The notes below the pieces were generated by a model. The model was not told the DNA's origin. It did no database searches and saw nothing but the letters and a program-made list of their open reading frames with translations. A stretch of DNA of 64,000 nucleotides from Geodermatophilus pulveris. Lineage in GTDB: Bacteria > Actinomycetota > Actinomycetes > Mycobacteriales > Geodermatophilaceae. Below are positions 47,033 to 55,119 of the stretch, one piece after another (position 1 is the first letter of the stretch; each line of letters opens with the position of its first letter). The stretch is from NCBI RefSeq assembly GCF_900188375.1, contig NZ_FZOO01000001.1, positions 372,001 to 436,000 on the forward strand. Direction: 5' to 3'. The position numbers and the translations under genes are program-made.

Positions 47033-47102
47033 GGCGGCGGGGATGTTACCGACCGGTCACCCGGCTGCGCGGCGCCGTCTCCGCCCGGCCTACCGTCGAC
47101 CG
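47033..47102. promoter_or_regulatory. TetR / hydrolase divergent promoter with putative operator
   Basis: TTACCGACCGGTCAC (47046-47060) centres on the palindrome GACCGGTC and overlaps the TetR -10 (TAACAT 47048-47043). TACCGT at 47091-47096 ends 6 nt before the hydrolase GTG. The layout fits autoregulation by TetR. Confidence 0.5.
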
Positions 47103-48167
47103 GTGCCCCAGGGTCCCGCCCGCTCCGCGCCCGCGGCCGACCCGCCGACCCGCCCGGCCCGGCTGTCGGCCACCCCGCTGCCGCACGCCGGCACCCTCCC
47201 GCCGCCGTGGCCCGGGGAGCAGGTCCCGGTCCGCGGGGGAGCGGTGTTCGTCCGCCGGACGCCGTGGGCCGGTCCCGTGGACGGCGGCGCCGCCGGTGCG
47301 CCGCGGGAGCGGGCGCTCTACGTGCACGGGCTCGGGGGCGCCTCGACGAACTGGACCGACCTGGCCGCGCTGCTCGCCGTCCGCGTCGACGGGTGGTCCC
47401 TGGACCTGCCGGGCTTCGGGCGCTCGCGGCCGCCGGCGCGCTCCTCCTACTCGGTGCGCGGGCACGTGCGGGCGGTCGTCGACGTCCTGGAGCGGGTGGC
47501 CGCCGAGCCCGGGGAGGCCGCCGGGCGCCCGGTGCACCTGCTCGGCAACTCCCTCGGCGGCCTGGTGTCCCTGGCGGTCGCCGCCCGTCGGCCGGACCTG
47601 GTGGCCACCCTGACGCTGGTCTCGCCGGCGATGCCGGTGCGCCGCGTGCCGCGCGCCCTCAGCCGCACGCTGCTGCTGCTCCTGCTTCCGGGGGTCCCGG
47701 CGCTGGCCGAGCGCCGGCTGTCGGGCGTCACCCCCGAGCAGCAGGTCCGCGGCATGGTGCAGGCCTGCTTCGGGGACCCGCGGCGGGTCCCGCGGGAGCG
47801 CCTGGAGCAGGCCCTGGAGGAGGCGCGCGAGCGGGCCGGGCAGCCCTGGGCGACGCGGGCGCTGACCCGCAGCATGCGCGGGCTGATCACCTCCTACCTG
47901 CGGGTGGGCCCGGGCAGCGCCTGGCGCCTGGCCCGGTCGCTGCGCCCGCCGACCCTCGTCGTGTGGGGGGACCGCGACCGGCTGGTCGACCCCGCCCTGG
48001 CGCCGCGGCTGGCCGCCGCCGTCCCCGGCGCACGGCTGCTCGTCCTCCCGGGGGTGGGGCACGTGGCGATGCTGGAGGCCGCCGAGCCGGTGGCGCGGGC
48101 GGTGCTGGCACTGGCCGAGGACGCCGCCGGGGAGCGCGCCGCGGGGGACCCCGCGCGGACCCCCTGA
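47103..48167 (+). CDS. Alpha/beta hydrolase
   Basis: 354 residues. A Pro-rich N-terminus, then HGLGGASTNW (oxyanion), nucleophile GNSLGG, acid in VVWGDRDRLVDP and His in GVGHVAML. GTG 47103 was chosen because TACCGT ends 6 nt upstream. Probable esterase/lipase-like enzyme under TetR control; substrate unknown. Confidence 0.87.
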   Translation: MPQGPARSAPAADPPTRPARLSATPLPHAGTLPPPWPGEQVPVRGGAVFVRRTPWAGPVDGGAAGAPRERALYVHGLGGASTNWTDLAALLAVRVDGWSLDLPGFGRSRPPARSSYSVRGHVRAVVDVLERVAAEPGEAAGRPVHLLGNSLGGLVSLAVAARRPDLVATLTLVSPAMPVRRVPRALSRTLLLLLLPGVPALAERRLSGVTPEQQVRGMVQACFGDPRRVPRERLEQALEEARERAGQPWATRALTRSMRGLITSYLRVGPGSAWRLARSLRPPTLVVWGDRDRLVDPALAPRLAAAVPGARLLVLPGVGHVAMLEAAEPVARAVLALAEDAAGERAAGDPARTP

Positions 48168-48231
48168 CCGGGCCACACGCCGTCCCGTCACGGTCTGCTG
48201 CGCAGCCCGTGTGCCGTGAGAGCCTGACGAG

Positions 48232-49257
48232 GTGAGTCCCGCGGACGCCCCCTCCGGCCGCGGGCCGGACGCGCGGGCGCGCCCGCGGCACCCCGACACC
48301 AGCCCCGTGGTCGCCCGGCCGGGCTCCGCCGCACGCCCGCGCGCCGGCCGCCACGCAGTCCCCGGCCGGGGTGCCGCCGGACCGCCCACCGGGGCCCCGC
48401 GCGTCGTCGTCACCGCGCGCAAGCGGTCGCGGGGCCGGCGGTCCCGCCGGTTCCTGGCGCGCTGGGGCTGGCGGGCCTACGCCATCCCGCTGCTGGCGGT
48501 GGCCACCGTGGTGACGCTCGTGGACCTGGTGCTCAGCGGCACGGGCACGGGCGGCCCTTTCACCGCCTCGCCGGCGCCGTCGGCCGCGTCCGCCGCGCCC
48601 CGCCCCCCGGAGCCCGTCGCCGAGCCGGTGGCCGAGCCGTCGGCCCCGCCCGCGGCCCGGGCCGAGGTGGACGCCGCGCCGTCCGGGGCGCCGGAGACCG
48701 CCGCGGGCGCCCCGGGCTTCGTCCAGCAGGGCGCCGGCACCGTGACCGTCGTCGACGGGACCTCGCCGGTGTACGGCACCGGGCCGCTCCAGCGCTTCGT
48801 CGTGGAGGTCGAGGACGGCATCGAGGTGGACGGGCCGGCGTTCGCCGCCGCGGTCGAGGAGACGCTGGGCGCCCCCCGCTCGTGGGGCAGCGGCGGGCGG
48901 ATGTCCTTCCAGCGGGTCGGGCGGGCGGAGGCCCAGGCCGGGGACTACGCGTTCAAGGTGACGCTGATCAGCCCCGGGAGCATGGAGCGGTACTGCCCCG
49001 GCGTCGGCACCGGCGGCTACACCTCCTGCCGCTACGGCGAGCGCGCCGTGGTCAACCTGGCCCGCTGGGCGACCGCCGTCCCGGACTACGCCGGAGACAT
49101 CCCGACCTACCGGCAGTACGTGGTCAACCACGAGGTCGGCCACGCCCTCGGCAACGGCCACCGGCCGTGCCCGGGCCCCGGGCAGCCCGCCCCGGTCATG
49201 CAGCAGCAGACCCTCGGCCTCGAGGGCTGCACCAAGAACGCCTGGCCCCACCCCTGA
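48232..49257 (+). CDS. DUF3152 exported protein with zinc-protease-like motif
   Basis: 341 residues. Basic N-terminus, one membrane helix (about 84-104), Ala/Pro-rich spacer, then the DUF3152 domain. The domain contains VNHEVGHALGNGHRPC, an HExGHxxGxxH pattern like metzincin zinc proteases, followed by a Met (PVMQQQ) that could be the Met-turn. Two Cys pairs (CPG and SCRYG; CPGPG and GCTKN) may form disulfides. Peptidase activity is inferred, not established. Confidence 0.85.
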   Translation: MSPADAPSGRGPDARARPRHPDTSPVVARPGSAARPRAGRHAVPGRGAAGPPTGAPRVVVTARKRSRGRRSRRFLARWGWRAYAIPLLAVATVVTLVDLVLSGTGTGGPFTASPAPSAASAAPRPPEPVAEPVAEPSAPPAARAEVDAAPSGAPETAAGAPGFVQQGAGTVTVVDGTSPVYGTGPLQRFVVEVEDGIEVDGPAFAAAVEETLGAPRSWGSGGRMSFQRVGRAEAQAGDYAFKVTLISPGSMERYCPGVGTGGYTSCRYGERAVVNLARWATAVPDYAGDIPTYRQYVVNHEVGHALGNGHRPCPGPGQPAPVMQQQTLGLEGCTKNAWPHP

Positions 49258-49401
49258 CGGTCGTCCGGGCGGGTCGACGCACCCGACCGCTCGTCGTCGG
49301 GCCCGCCGGCGTCCGCTCCCGGTGCGGCAGGTCGACGGGTCGCCGGACGTCGAGGTCCCGCGCACGCGTCCGGCTGACCGCGCCGGGGTAGGGACTGCGC
49401 C

Positions 49402-49596
49402 ATGGACGCAATCTCCTTCGGCAAGGCCGGTCTGCAGGGCTGGCGGGCGAAGCTGGCGGACACGGTGGCCCAGCCGGTCGCCCGGAACTCCGGCCTCTCC
49501 GACGACCAGGTGCGGGCCGTCGTCGGCGGGGTGTTCTTCCTGCTGTCGGTCCTCTACGTGGGTCAGACGGTGAAGCGGCTGGCTGCCGGCGGCTGA
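49402..49596 (+). CDS. 64-residue single-helix membrane protein
   Basis: MDAISFGKAGLQGWRAKLADTV is followed by DQVRAVVGGVFFLLSVLYVGQTVKRL, an amphipathic N-terminal part and one membrane helix. Located between DUF3152 and moeZ; no named family known to me. The start codon choice is supported only by TAGGGA and length. Confidence 0.6.
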   Translation: MDAISFGKAGLQGWRAKLADTVAQPVARNSGLSDDQVRAVVGGVFFLLSVLYVGQTVKRLAAGG

Positions 49597-49719
49597 GGCC
49601 CCGCAGCCGAGGCCCCGCAGCTGCCTGCGGCGGCGGGGAATCACGCAGGGGTGCCACGCCGTTCTGGACACGAACGACGGCCCCACCGCGGGCCGAGCCG
49701 AGTACTGAGGAGCGCACCC

Positions 49720-50880
49720 GTGTCCCTGCCACCCCTGGTGGAGCCCGCCGAGGACCTCTCGATCGAGGAGGTCCGCCGCTACAGCCGGCACCTGATCATC
49801 CCGGACGTCGGGATGGAGGGTCAGAAGCGGCTGAAGAACGCCAAGGTGCTCGCCGTCGGCGCGGGCGGGCTCGGCTCGCCGGTGCTGATGTACCTGGCCG
49901 CGGCCGGCGTCGGCACGCTCGGCATCGTCGAGTTCGACGTCGTCGACGAGTCCAACCTGCAGCGGCAGATCATCCACGGCGCCTCCGACGTCGGCCGCTC
50001 CAAGGCGCAGAGCGCGCGGGACTCCATCCGGGAGATCAACCCGCTGATCGACGTCCGGCTGCACGAGACGCGGTTGGACAGCGAGAACGTGCTGGAGATC
50101 TTCGCCGACTACGACCTGATCGTCGACGGCACCGACAACTTCGCCACGCGCTACCTGGTCAACGACGCCTGCGTGCTGCTCGGCAAGCCCTACGTCTGGG
50201 GCTCGATCTACCGCTTCGACGGCCAGGTCTCGGTCTTCTGGGACGAGCACGGGCCGAACTACCGCGACCTCTACCCGGTGCCGCCGCCGCCCGGCATGGT
50301 CCCCTCCTGCGCGGAGGGCGGCGTCCTCGGCGTCCTGTGCGCCACCGTCGGCGCCATCCAGGCCACCGAGGCGGTCAAGCTGATCACCGGCATCGGCGAG
50401 ACGCTGCTCGGCCGGCTGATGGTCTACGACGCCCTGGAGATGACCTTCCGCACCATCACGGTGCGCAAGGACCCCGAGGGCGAGCCGATCACCGGCCTCA
50501 TCGACTACGAGACCTTCTGCGGCGTCGTCTCCGACGAGGCCCAGCAGGCCGCCGCGGGCTCGACGATCACCGTCGACGAGCTCAAGGACATGATGGACGC
50601 CGGCAAGGACTTCGAGCTCATCGACGTCCGGGAACCCAACGAGTACGAGATCGTCTCCATCCCGGGCGCGACGCTGCTGCCCAAGGACGAGATCCTCTCC
50701 GGCCGGGCGCTGGCCCAGCTGCCGCAGGACCGGCCGATCGTGCTGCACTGCAAGACCGGGGTGCGCTCGGCGGAGGCGCTGGCCGCGCTCAAGAACGCCG
50801 GCTTCTCCGACGCCGTGCACGTCCAGGGCGGCGTGACCGCCTGGGCCACCCGCATCGACAAGACCCTGCCCACGTACTGA
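49720..50880 (+). CDS. moeZ: Adenylyltransferase/sulfurtransferase MoeZ
   Basis: 386 residues. N-terminal MoeB/ThiF adenylation domain (VGAGGLGSPVLMYLAAAGVG near 45, DESNLQRQIIHGASD, GTDNFATRYLVND) fused to a C-terminal rhodanese domain with active C344 in HCKTGVRSAEAL. Adenylates and then thiocarboxylates ubiquitin-like sulfur carriers (MoaD, CysO) for molybdopterin, cysteine or thioamide synthesis. GTG has GAGGAG upstream. Followed by repeat copy B and a second hairpin. Confidence 0.95.
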   Translation: MSLPPLVEPAEDLSIEEVRRYSRHLIIPDVGMEGQKRLKNAKVLAVGAGGLGSPVLMYLAAAGVGTLGIVEFDVVDESNLQRQIIHGASDVGRSKAQSARDSIREINPLIDVRLHETRLDSENVLEIFADYDLIVDGTDNFATRYLVNDACVLLGKPYVWGSIYRFDGQVSVFWDEHGPNYRDLYPVPPPPGMVPSCAEGGVLGVLCATVGAIQATEAVKLITGIGETLLGRLMVYDALEMTFRTITVRKDPEGEPITGLIDYETFCGVVSDEAQQAAAGSTITVDELKDMMDAGKDFELIDVREPNEYEIVSIPGATLLPKDEILSGRALAQLPQDRPIVLHCKTGVRSAEALAALKNAGFSDAVHVQGGVTAWATRIDKTLPTY

Positions 50881-50950
50881 GGAAGGTCCCCCTCGCCCCC
50901 CGACCCCCGCTCCGCTCGGGCCGGGGCCCGCGAGGGGGCCGTTCCAGCAC
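50881..50950 (+). repeat. 3'-end hairpin repeat, copy B (after moeZ)
   Basis: Starts at the base after the stop: GGAAGGTCCCCCTCGC, a variable centre (GACCCCCGCTCCGCTCGGG), CGCGAGGGGGCC, GTTCCAGCAC. The arms match copy A, the centre does not. Confidence 0.7.
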
Positions 50951-50954
50951 GTCC

Positions 50955-50986
50955 CGAGGGCCCGGTCCGGACGGGCCGGGCCCTCG
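50955..50986 (+). terminator. Second hairpin after moeZ
   Basis: CGAGGGCCCGG (50955-50965) pairs perfectly with CCGGGCCCTCG (50976-50986), loop TCCGGACGGG. It shares GGTCCGGACGGG with the second hairpin after ahcY, so the two-hairpin layout is conserved. Confidence 0.55.
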
Positions 50987-51004
50987 CGCTGTGTACTGGG
51001 TGCC

Positions 51005-51589
51005 ATGGCCGACCTCGCCCCCTCCGAGCTGCTCGAGCTGTTCCAGCGTGCCCAGGCCGCCTTCACCGACCGGGTGGACGCCGTCGAGCCGGGCCAGTGG
51101 GACGACGAGGCGCTGCCCGGCTGGACCGTCGCCGACCTCGTCGCCCACCTGGTCGGCGAGGCGCACTGGGTGCCGGGGCTCCTGGCCGGCGAGGCGGTCG
51201 ACGCCGTCGCCGCCCGGGTGCCCGCGGGCACCGACCCGCTGCTCGCCCCGGACCCGCTGACCGCCTGGGAGGGCGCGGCCGACGAGGCGCTGGCCGCGGT
51301 CGCCGCCGCCGACCTGGCCGGCGGCACGGTCCGGCTGTCGCGCGGGCCGACGCCGGCGGCCGTGTACGTCGAGGAGCTGACCGCCGACCTCACCGTGCAC
51401 TCCTGGGACCTCGCCCGCGCCACCGGCGGTGACACCGAGCTCGACCCGGCGCTGGTCCGCGCCGCGGGGGGCCTGGCCGCCCGGCTGCCCGCCGGCGGCG
51501 TCCCCGGTCTGTTCGCGCCGCCGGTCGCCCTGCCCGACGGAGCCTCGCCGCAGGCCCGGCTGCTGGCCCGCTTCGGCCGACGTCCCTGA
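51005..51589 (+). CDS. Mycothiol-dependent maleylpyruvate isomerase-like (DinB-fold) protein
   Basis: 194 residues. DinB-like helical bundle: GQWDDEALPGWTVADLVAHLVGEAHW gives one metal His and ELTADLTVHSWDLARATG a second His, typical of TIGR03083/TIGR03086 proteins. Probably uses mycothiol as cosubstrate in detoxification; substrate unknown. It is followed after 1 nt by the alkyltransferase-like gene. Confidence 0.82.
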   Translation: MADLAPSELLELFQRAQAAFTDRVDAVEPGQWDDEALPGWTVADLVAHLVGEAHWVPGLLAGEAVDAVAARVPAGTDPLLAPDPLTAWEGAADEALAAVAAADLAGGTVRLSRGPTPAAVYVEELTADLTVHSWDLARATGGDTELDPALVRAAGGLAARLPAGGVPGLFAPPVALPDGASPQARLLARFGRRP

Positions 51590-51590
51590 G

Positions 51591-51878
51591 GTGGTCGACC
51601 CCGCCGACGTCGACGAGGCGGTGTTCGACGTCGTCGAGCGCATCCCGCCCGGGCGGGTGAGCACCTACGGGGCGATCGGGCGGCTGGTCGGCGTCGGACC
51701 GCGGCGGGTCGCCCGCGCGCTGTCCTCCGGCGGGGGAGCGGTGCCGTGGCACCGCGTGGTGCGCGCCGACGGCACGCCCGCGGAACCGGTGCGGGTGGAG
51801 CAGCTGGCGCTGCTCGCCGCCGAGGCGGTCCCGGTGCGCGACGGCCGGGTGGACCTCGCCGCCGTCGCCTGGCCGTGA
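51591..51878 (+). CDS. Alkyltransferase-like protein (MGMT family, Trp in place of Cys)
   Basis: 95 residues. Winged-helix DNA-binding domain of O6-alkylguanine methyltransferases (VVERIPPGRVSTYGAIGRL, VARALSS). The active-site PCHR motif reads PWHR, W53 by my count, so it cannot accept a methyl group. Such ATL proteins bind alkylated bases and hand them to nucleotide excision repair. Starts at GTG 51591 right after the DinB-like gene and precedes adnA. Confidence 0.88.
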   Translation: MVDPADVDEAVFDVVERIPPGRVSTYGAIGRLVGVGPRRVARALSSGGGAVPWHRVVRADGTPAEPVRVEQLALLAAEAVPVRDGRVDLAAVAWP

Positions 51879-51924
51879 CCGGCCCCGTCCCGGCGCTGTC
51901 GGTGCCCCGTGGTGTCATCGGCGG

Positions 51925-54900
51925 GTGGCACAGCGGGGGGAGGAGCGGGCACCGGTCTACCGGCTCGTCGCGGGTGCGCCGGCCCCTGCCGCCCGCCCGC
52001 GGCTGGACCCCACCCAGCAGGCCGTCGTCGACCACCCCGGTGGCCCGCTGCTGGTGCTCGCCGGGCCGGGCACCGGCAAGACGACGACCATCGTGGAGGC
52101 CGTCGCCGCGCGCATCGACCGCGGCGTGGACCCCGAGCAGATCCTCGTCCTGACCTTCAGCCGCAAGGCCGCCGCGGAGCTGCGCACCCGGATCACCGCC
52201 CGGGTGGCGCGCACCATCCGCGAGCCGCTGGCCCGCACCTTCCACTCCTACGCCTACGGCGTGCTGCGCCGGGCCGCGCTGCTGCGCGGTGAGCTGCCGC
52301 CCCGGCTGCTCACCGCCGCCGAGCAGGACGCCGTCGTCGCCGCCCTGCTGCGCGGTGACCTGGAGGGCGAGGGCGCCGTCCGGTGGCCCGAGGAGCTGGC
52401 GCCGGCGCTGGCCACCGACGCCTTCCGCGGGGAGCTGCGCGACCTGCTGCTGCGCGCCACCGAGCGCGGTGTCGGGCCCGGGCAGATGGCGGCCTGGGGC
52501 CGGGCGACCGGCCGGGACCACTGGGTGCTCGCCGCGGCGTTCGCCGAGCAGTACGAGGCGGTCACCGCCTTCGCGACCGCCTCCGGCGGTGACGCCTCCG
52601 GCTACGACCCCGCCGAGCTGGTCCGCCAGGCCATCGCCGAGCTCGAGGGCGACCCGGAGCTGCTCCGCCAGGAGCGCACCCGGGCCCGCTGGCTGTTCGT
52701 CGACGAGTACCAGGACACCGACCCCGCCCAGGTGGAGCTGCTGGAGCTGCTCGCCGGCCGCGGCGGGGACCTGGTCGCCGTCGGCGACCCCGACCAGGCG
52801 ATCTACGCCTTCCGCGGCGCCGAGCCCCGCGGCATCGCCGAGTTCGCGGACCGGTTCCGGCACGTCGACGGCCGGCCCGCCGGCCGGGTGTCCCTCGGGG
52901 TGTGCCGGCGCTCGGGCGCGGAGCTGCTGCGGGTCAGCCGGCGGGTCGCCGAGGGGCTGCCCGGCCCGGCGCAGCACCGACGGCTGCAGCCGGTCGCGGG
53001 GGCCGACGACGGCGCCGCCGAGGTGCACGTCTTCGGGTCCGTCGCGGTCGAGGCGGCCCACCTGGCCGACGTGCTGCGCCGCGCCCACCTGCTCGACGGG
53101 GTGCCGTGGTCGGAGATGGCCGTGGTCGTCCGGACGACGCTGGCGCTCGGGCCGCTGCGGCGCGCGCTGACCTCCGCCGGCGTCCCGCTGGCGTTCTCCT
53201 CCGACGACCTGCCGCTCGCCGCCCAGCCCGCCGTCGCGCCCCTGCTGTCCGCCCTCGACGCGTTGCTGCCCGGCGCCGACGGCTCCCCGGCCGGCCTGGA
53301 CGAGCCGGCCGCCGAGGCGCTGCTGAGCTCGCCGCTGGGCGGGGCCACGGTGCTCGACCTGCGCCGGCTGCGCCGCGCGGTCCGCATCGCGCTGGCCCGC
53401 CAGGGCGTCGACCTCGCGGAGCGGGGCACCCCGCTGGCGGTCGCGGTCACCGACGAGCCGCTGCTGGAGACCCTGCCCGAGCACGTGGCCCGCCCGGCGC
53501 GGCGGGTGGCCGGCGTGCTCGCCGCCGGCCGGGTGGCGCTGGCCCGGGACGGCAGCGCCGAGCACGTGCTGTGGGCCATGTGGCAGCGCAGCGGCCTGGC
53601 CGTCCGGTGGGCGCGGGCCAGCGCCGCCGGGGGGCCCGCGGGCGCCGTCGCCGACCGCGACCTGGACGCCGTCGTCGCGCTCTTCGACGCCGCCGCCGGC
53701 TTCGTCGACCGGCTGCCCTCGGCCGACGTCCGGGCGTTCGTCCAGCACCTGTCCGCCCAGGAGCTGCCCGGCGACACCGGCGCGGCGCGCGCCTCCGCCG
53801 GGGACGCCGTGCGGCTGCTCACCGCGCACGCGTCCAAGGGCCTGGAGTGGGACCTCGTCTGCGTGGCCGGGGTACAGGAGGGGGTGTGGCCGGACCTGCG
53901 GGAGCGCGCCACGCTGCTGGGCACCGAGGACCTCGTGGAGCTGGCCGCCGGCGTCGACGGCACCGCGGTCGACCGCCGCACGCTCGCGCTGGCCGAGGAG
54001 CGGCGGCTGTTCTACGTCGCCTGCACCCGCGCCCGCCGCCGGCTGGTGGTCACCGCCGTCCAGGGGGCGCTCGACGGCGCCGAGGCCGGGGCGACCGCCT
54101 CCCGCTTCCTCGACCTCGTCGTCCCCCCGCCGGAGGACGGCCGCCCGCTCACCGAGCTGCCCCGGTCGCTGACGCTGCCCGCGCTGGTCGCCGACCTGCG
54201 CCGGGCGCTCAGCGACCCGCACACGCCGCCGGCCCGCCGCTCGGCCGCCGCGGCGGTGCTGCGCCGGCTGGCCGAGGACGGCGTGCCCGGCGCCGCGCCG
54301 CGGCACTGGTGGGGGCTGGCCCCGCTGTCGGACGACGCCCCGCTCGTCGGCCCGGACGACCCCGTCCGGGTGCGTCCCTCGGCGATCGAGACCTTCCAGC
54401 GCTGCCCGCTCACGTGGGTGCTCGGCGCCGTCGGGGCCGAGGCCTCGCCGGACGCCACCCGCACCGTGGGCTCCGCGGTGCACGCGGTCGCCCAGCAGGT
54501 CGCCGAGGGGCTGCCCCCCGCGGAGGCACCGGCCGCGCTGGCCGCCGAGCTCGACCAGCTGGACCTGGGCCCGGGCTGGGCCGACCAGCGGCAGCGGACC
54601 ACCGCCCAGCAGATGCTCGCGCGCTTCCTGCGCTGGCACGCGGCCGACCGCCGCGAGCTGGTCGCCGCCGAGGAGGACTTCGACGTCGTCGTCGGCCGGG
54701 CCCGGCTGCGCGGGCAGGTGGACCGGCTGGAACGCGACGCGGAGGGCCGGCTGGTGGTCGTGGACCTCAAGACCGGCAAGACGGCCGCGAAGGACGTCGA
54801 CACGCACGGCCAGCTGGCCGCCTACCAGGTCGCCGTCGCGGCGGGGGGCTTCGCGGAGCACGGCACCGTGCCCGGCGGCGCGGCGCTGCTGCAGGTCGGC

Positions 54901-55119
54901 ACCGGCAGCAGCCCCACCTCCGAGGCCCGGGAGCAGACCCAGGAGCCGCTGCCCGCCGACGTGCCGCTGGAGCAGACCCCGGCCGGCGAGCTGGTCGCCG
55001 CCGTCGGCGAGGGCATGGGCGGCGCCGCCTTCGAGGTGCGCACCGGCGCGCACTGCCAGCGCTGCCCCGCCCGGCGCAGCTGCCCCCTGCACGAGCGCGG
55101 CCGGCAGGTGACCTCGTGA
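51925..55119 (+). CDS. adnA: AdnA, helicase-nuclease subunit
   Basis: 1064 residues. UvrD-type motor: LAGPGTGKTTTIVEAV near 47, TFSRKAAAELRTRI, VDEYQDTDPAQ near 260, GDPDQAIYAFRGA, TAHASKGLEWD, FYVACTRARRRLVV; C-terminal RecB-like nuclease with VVDLKTGKTA near 948 and cysteines in FQRCPLTW and HCQRCPARRSCP, consistent with an Fe-S site. With AdnB it forms the actinobacterial end-resection complex for double-strand breaks. Its stop overlaps the adnB GTG. Confidence 0.93.
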   Translation: MAQRGEERAPVYRLVAGAPAPAARPRLDPTQQAVVDHPGGPLLVLAGPGTGKTTTIVEAVAARIDRGVDPEQILVLTFSRKAAAELRTRITARVARTIREPLARTFHSYAYGVLRRAALLRGELPPRLLTAAEQDAVVAALLRGDLEGEGAVRWPEELAPALATDAFRGELRDLLLRATERGVGPGQMAAWGRATGRDHWVLAAAFAEQYEAVTAFATASGGDASGYDPAELVRQAIAELEGDPELLRQERTRARWLFVDEYQDTDPAQVELLELLAGRGGDLVAVGDPDQAIYAFRGAEPRGIAEFADRFRHVDGRPAGRVSLGVCRRSGAELLRVSRRVAEGLPGPAQHRRLQPVAGADDGAAEVHVFGSVAVEAAHLADVLRRAHLLDGVPWSEMAVVVRTTLALGPLRRALTSAGVPLAFSSDDLPLAAQPAVAPLLSALDALLPGADGSPAGLDEPAAEALLSSPLGGATVLDLRRLRRAVRIALARQGVDLAERGTPLAVAVTDEPLLETLPEHVARPARRVAGVLAAGRVALARDGSAEHVLWAMWQRSGLAVRWARASAAGGPAGAVADRDLDAVVALFDAAAGFVDRLPSADVRAFVQHLSAQELPGDTGAARASAGDAVRLLTAHASKGLEWDLVCVAGVQEGVWPDLRERATLLGTEDLVELAAGVDGTAVDRRTLALAEERRLFYVACTRARRRLVVTAVQGALDGAEAGATASRFLDLVVPPPEDGRPLTELPRSLTLPALVADLRRALSDPHTPPARRSAAAAVLRRLAEDGVPGAAPRHWWGLAPLSDDAPLVGPDDPVRVRPSAIETFQRCPLTWVLGAVGAEASPDATRTVGSAVHAVAQQVAEGLPPAEAPAALAAELDQLDLGPGWADQRQRTTAQQMLARFLRWHAADRRELVAAEEDFDVVVGRARLRGQVDRLERDAEGRLVVVDLKTGKTAAKDVDTHGQLAAYQVAVAAGGFAEHGTVPGGAALLQVGTGSSPTSEAREQTQEPLPADVPLEQTPAGELVAAVGEGMGGAAFEVRTGAHCQRCPARRSCPLHERGRQVTS

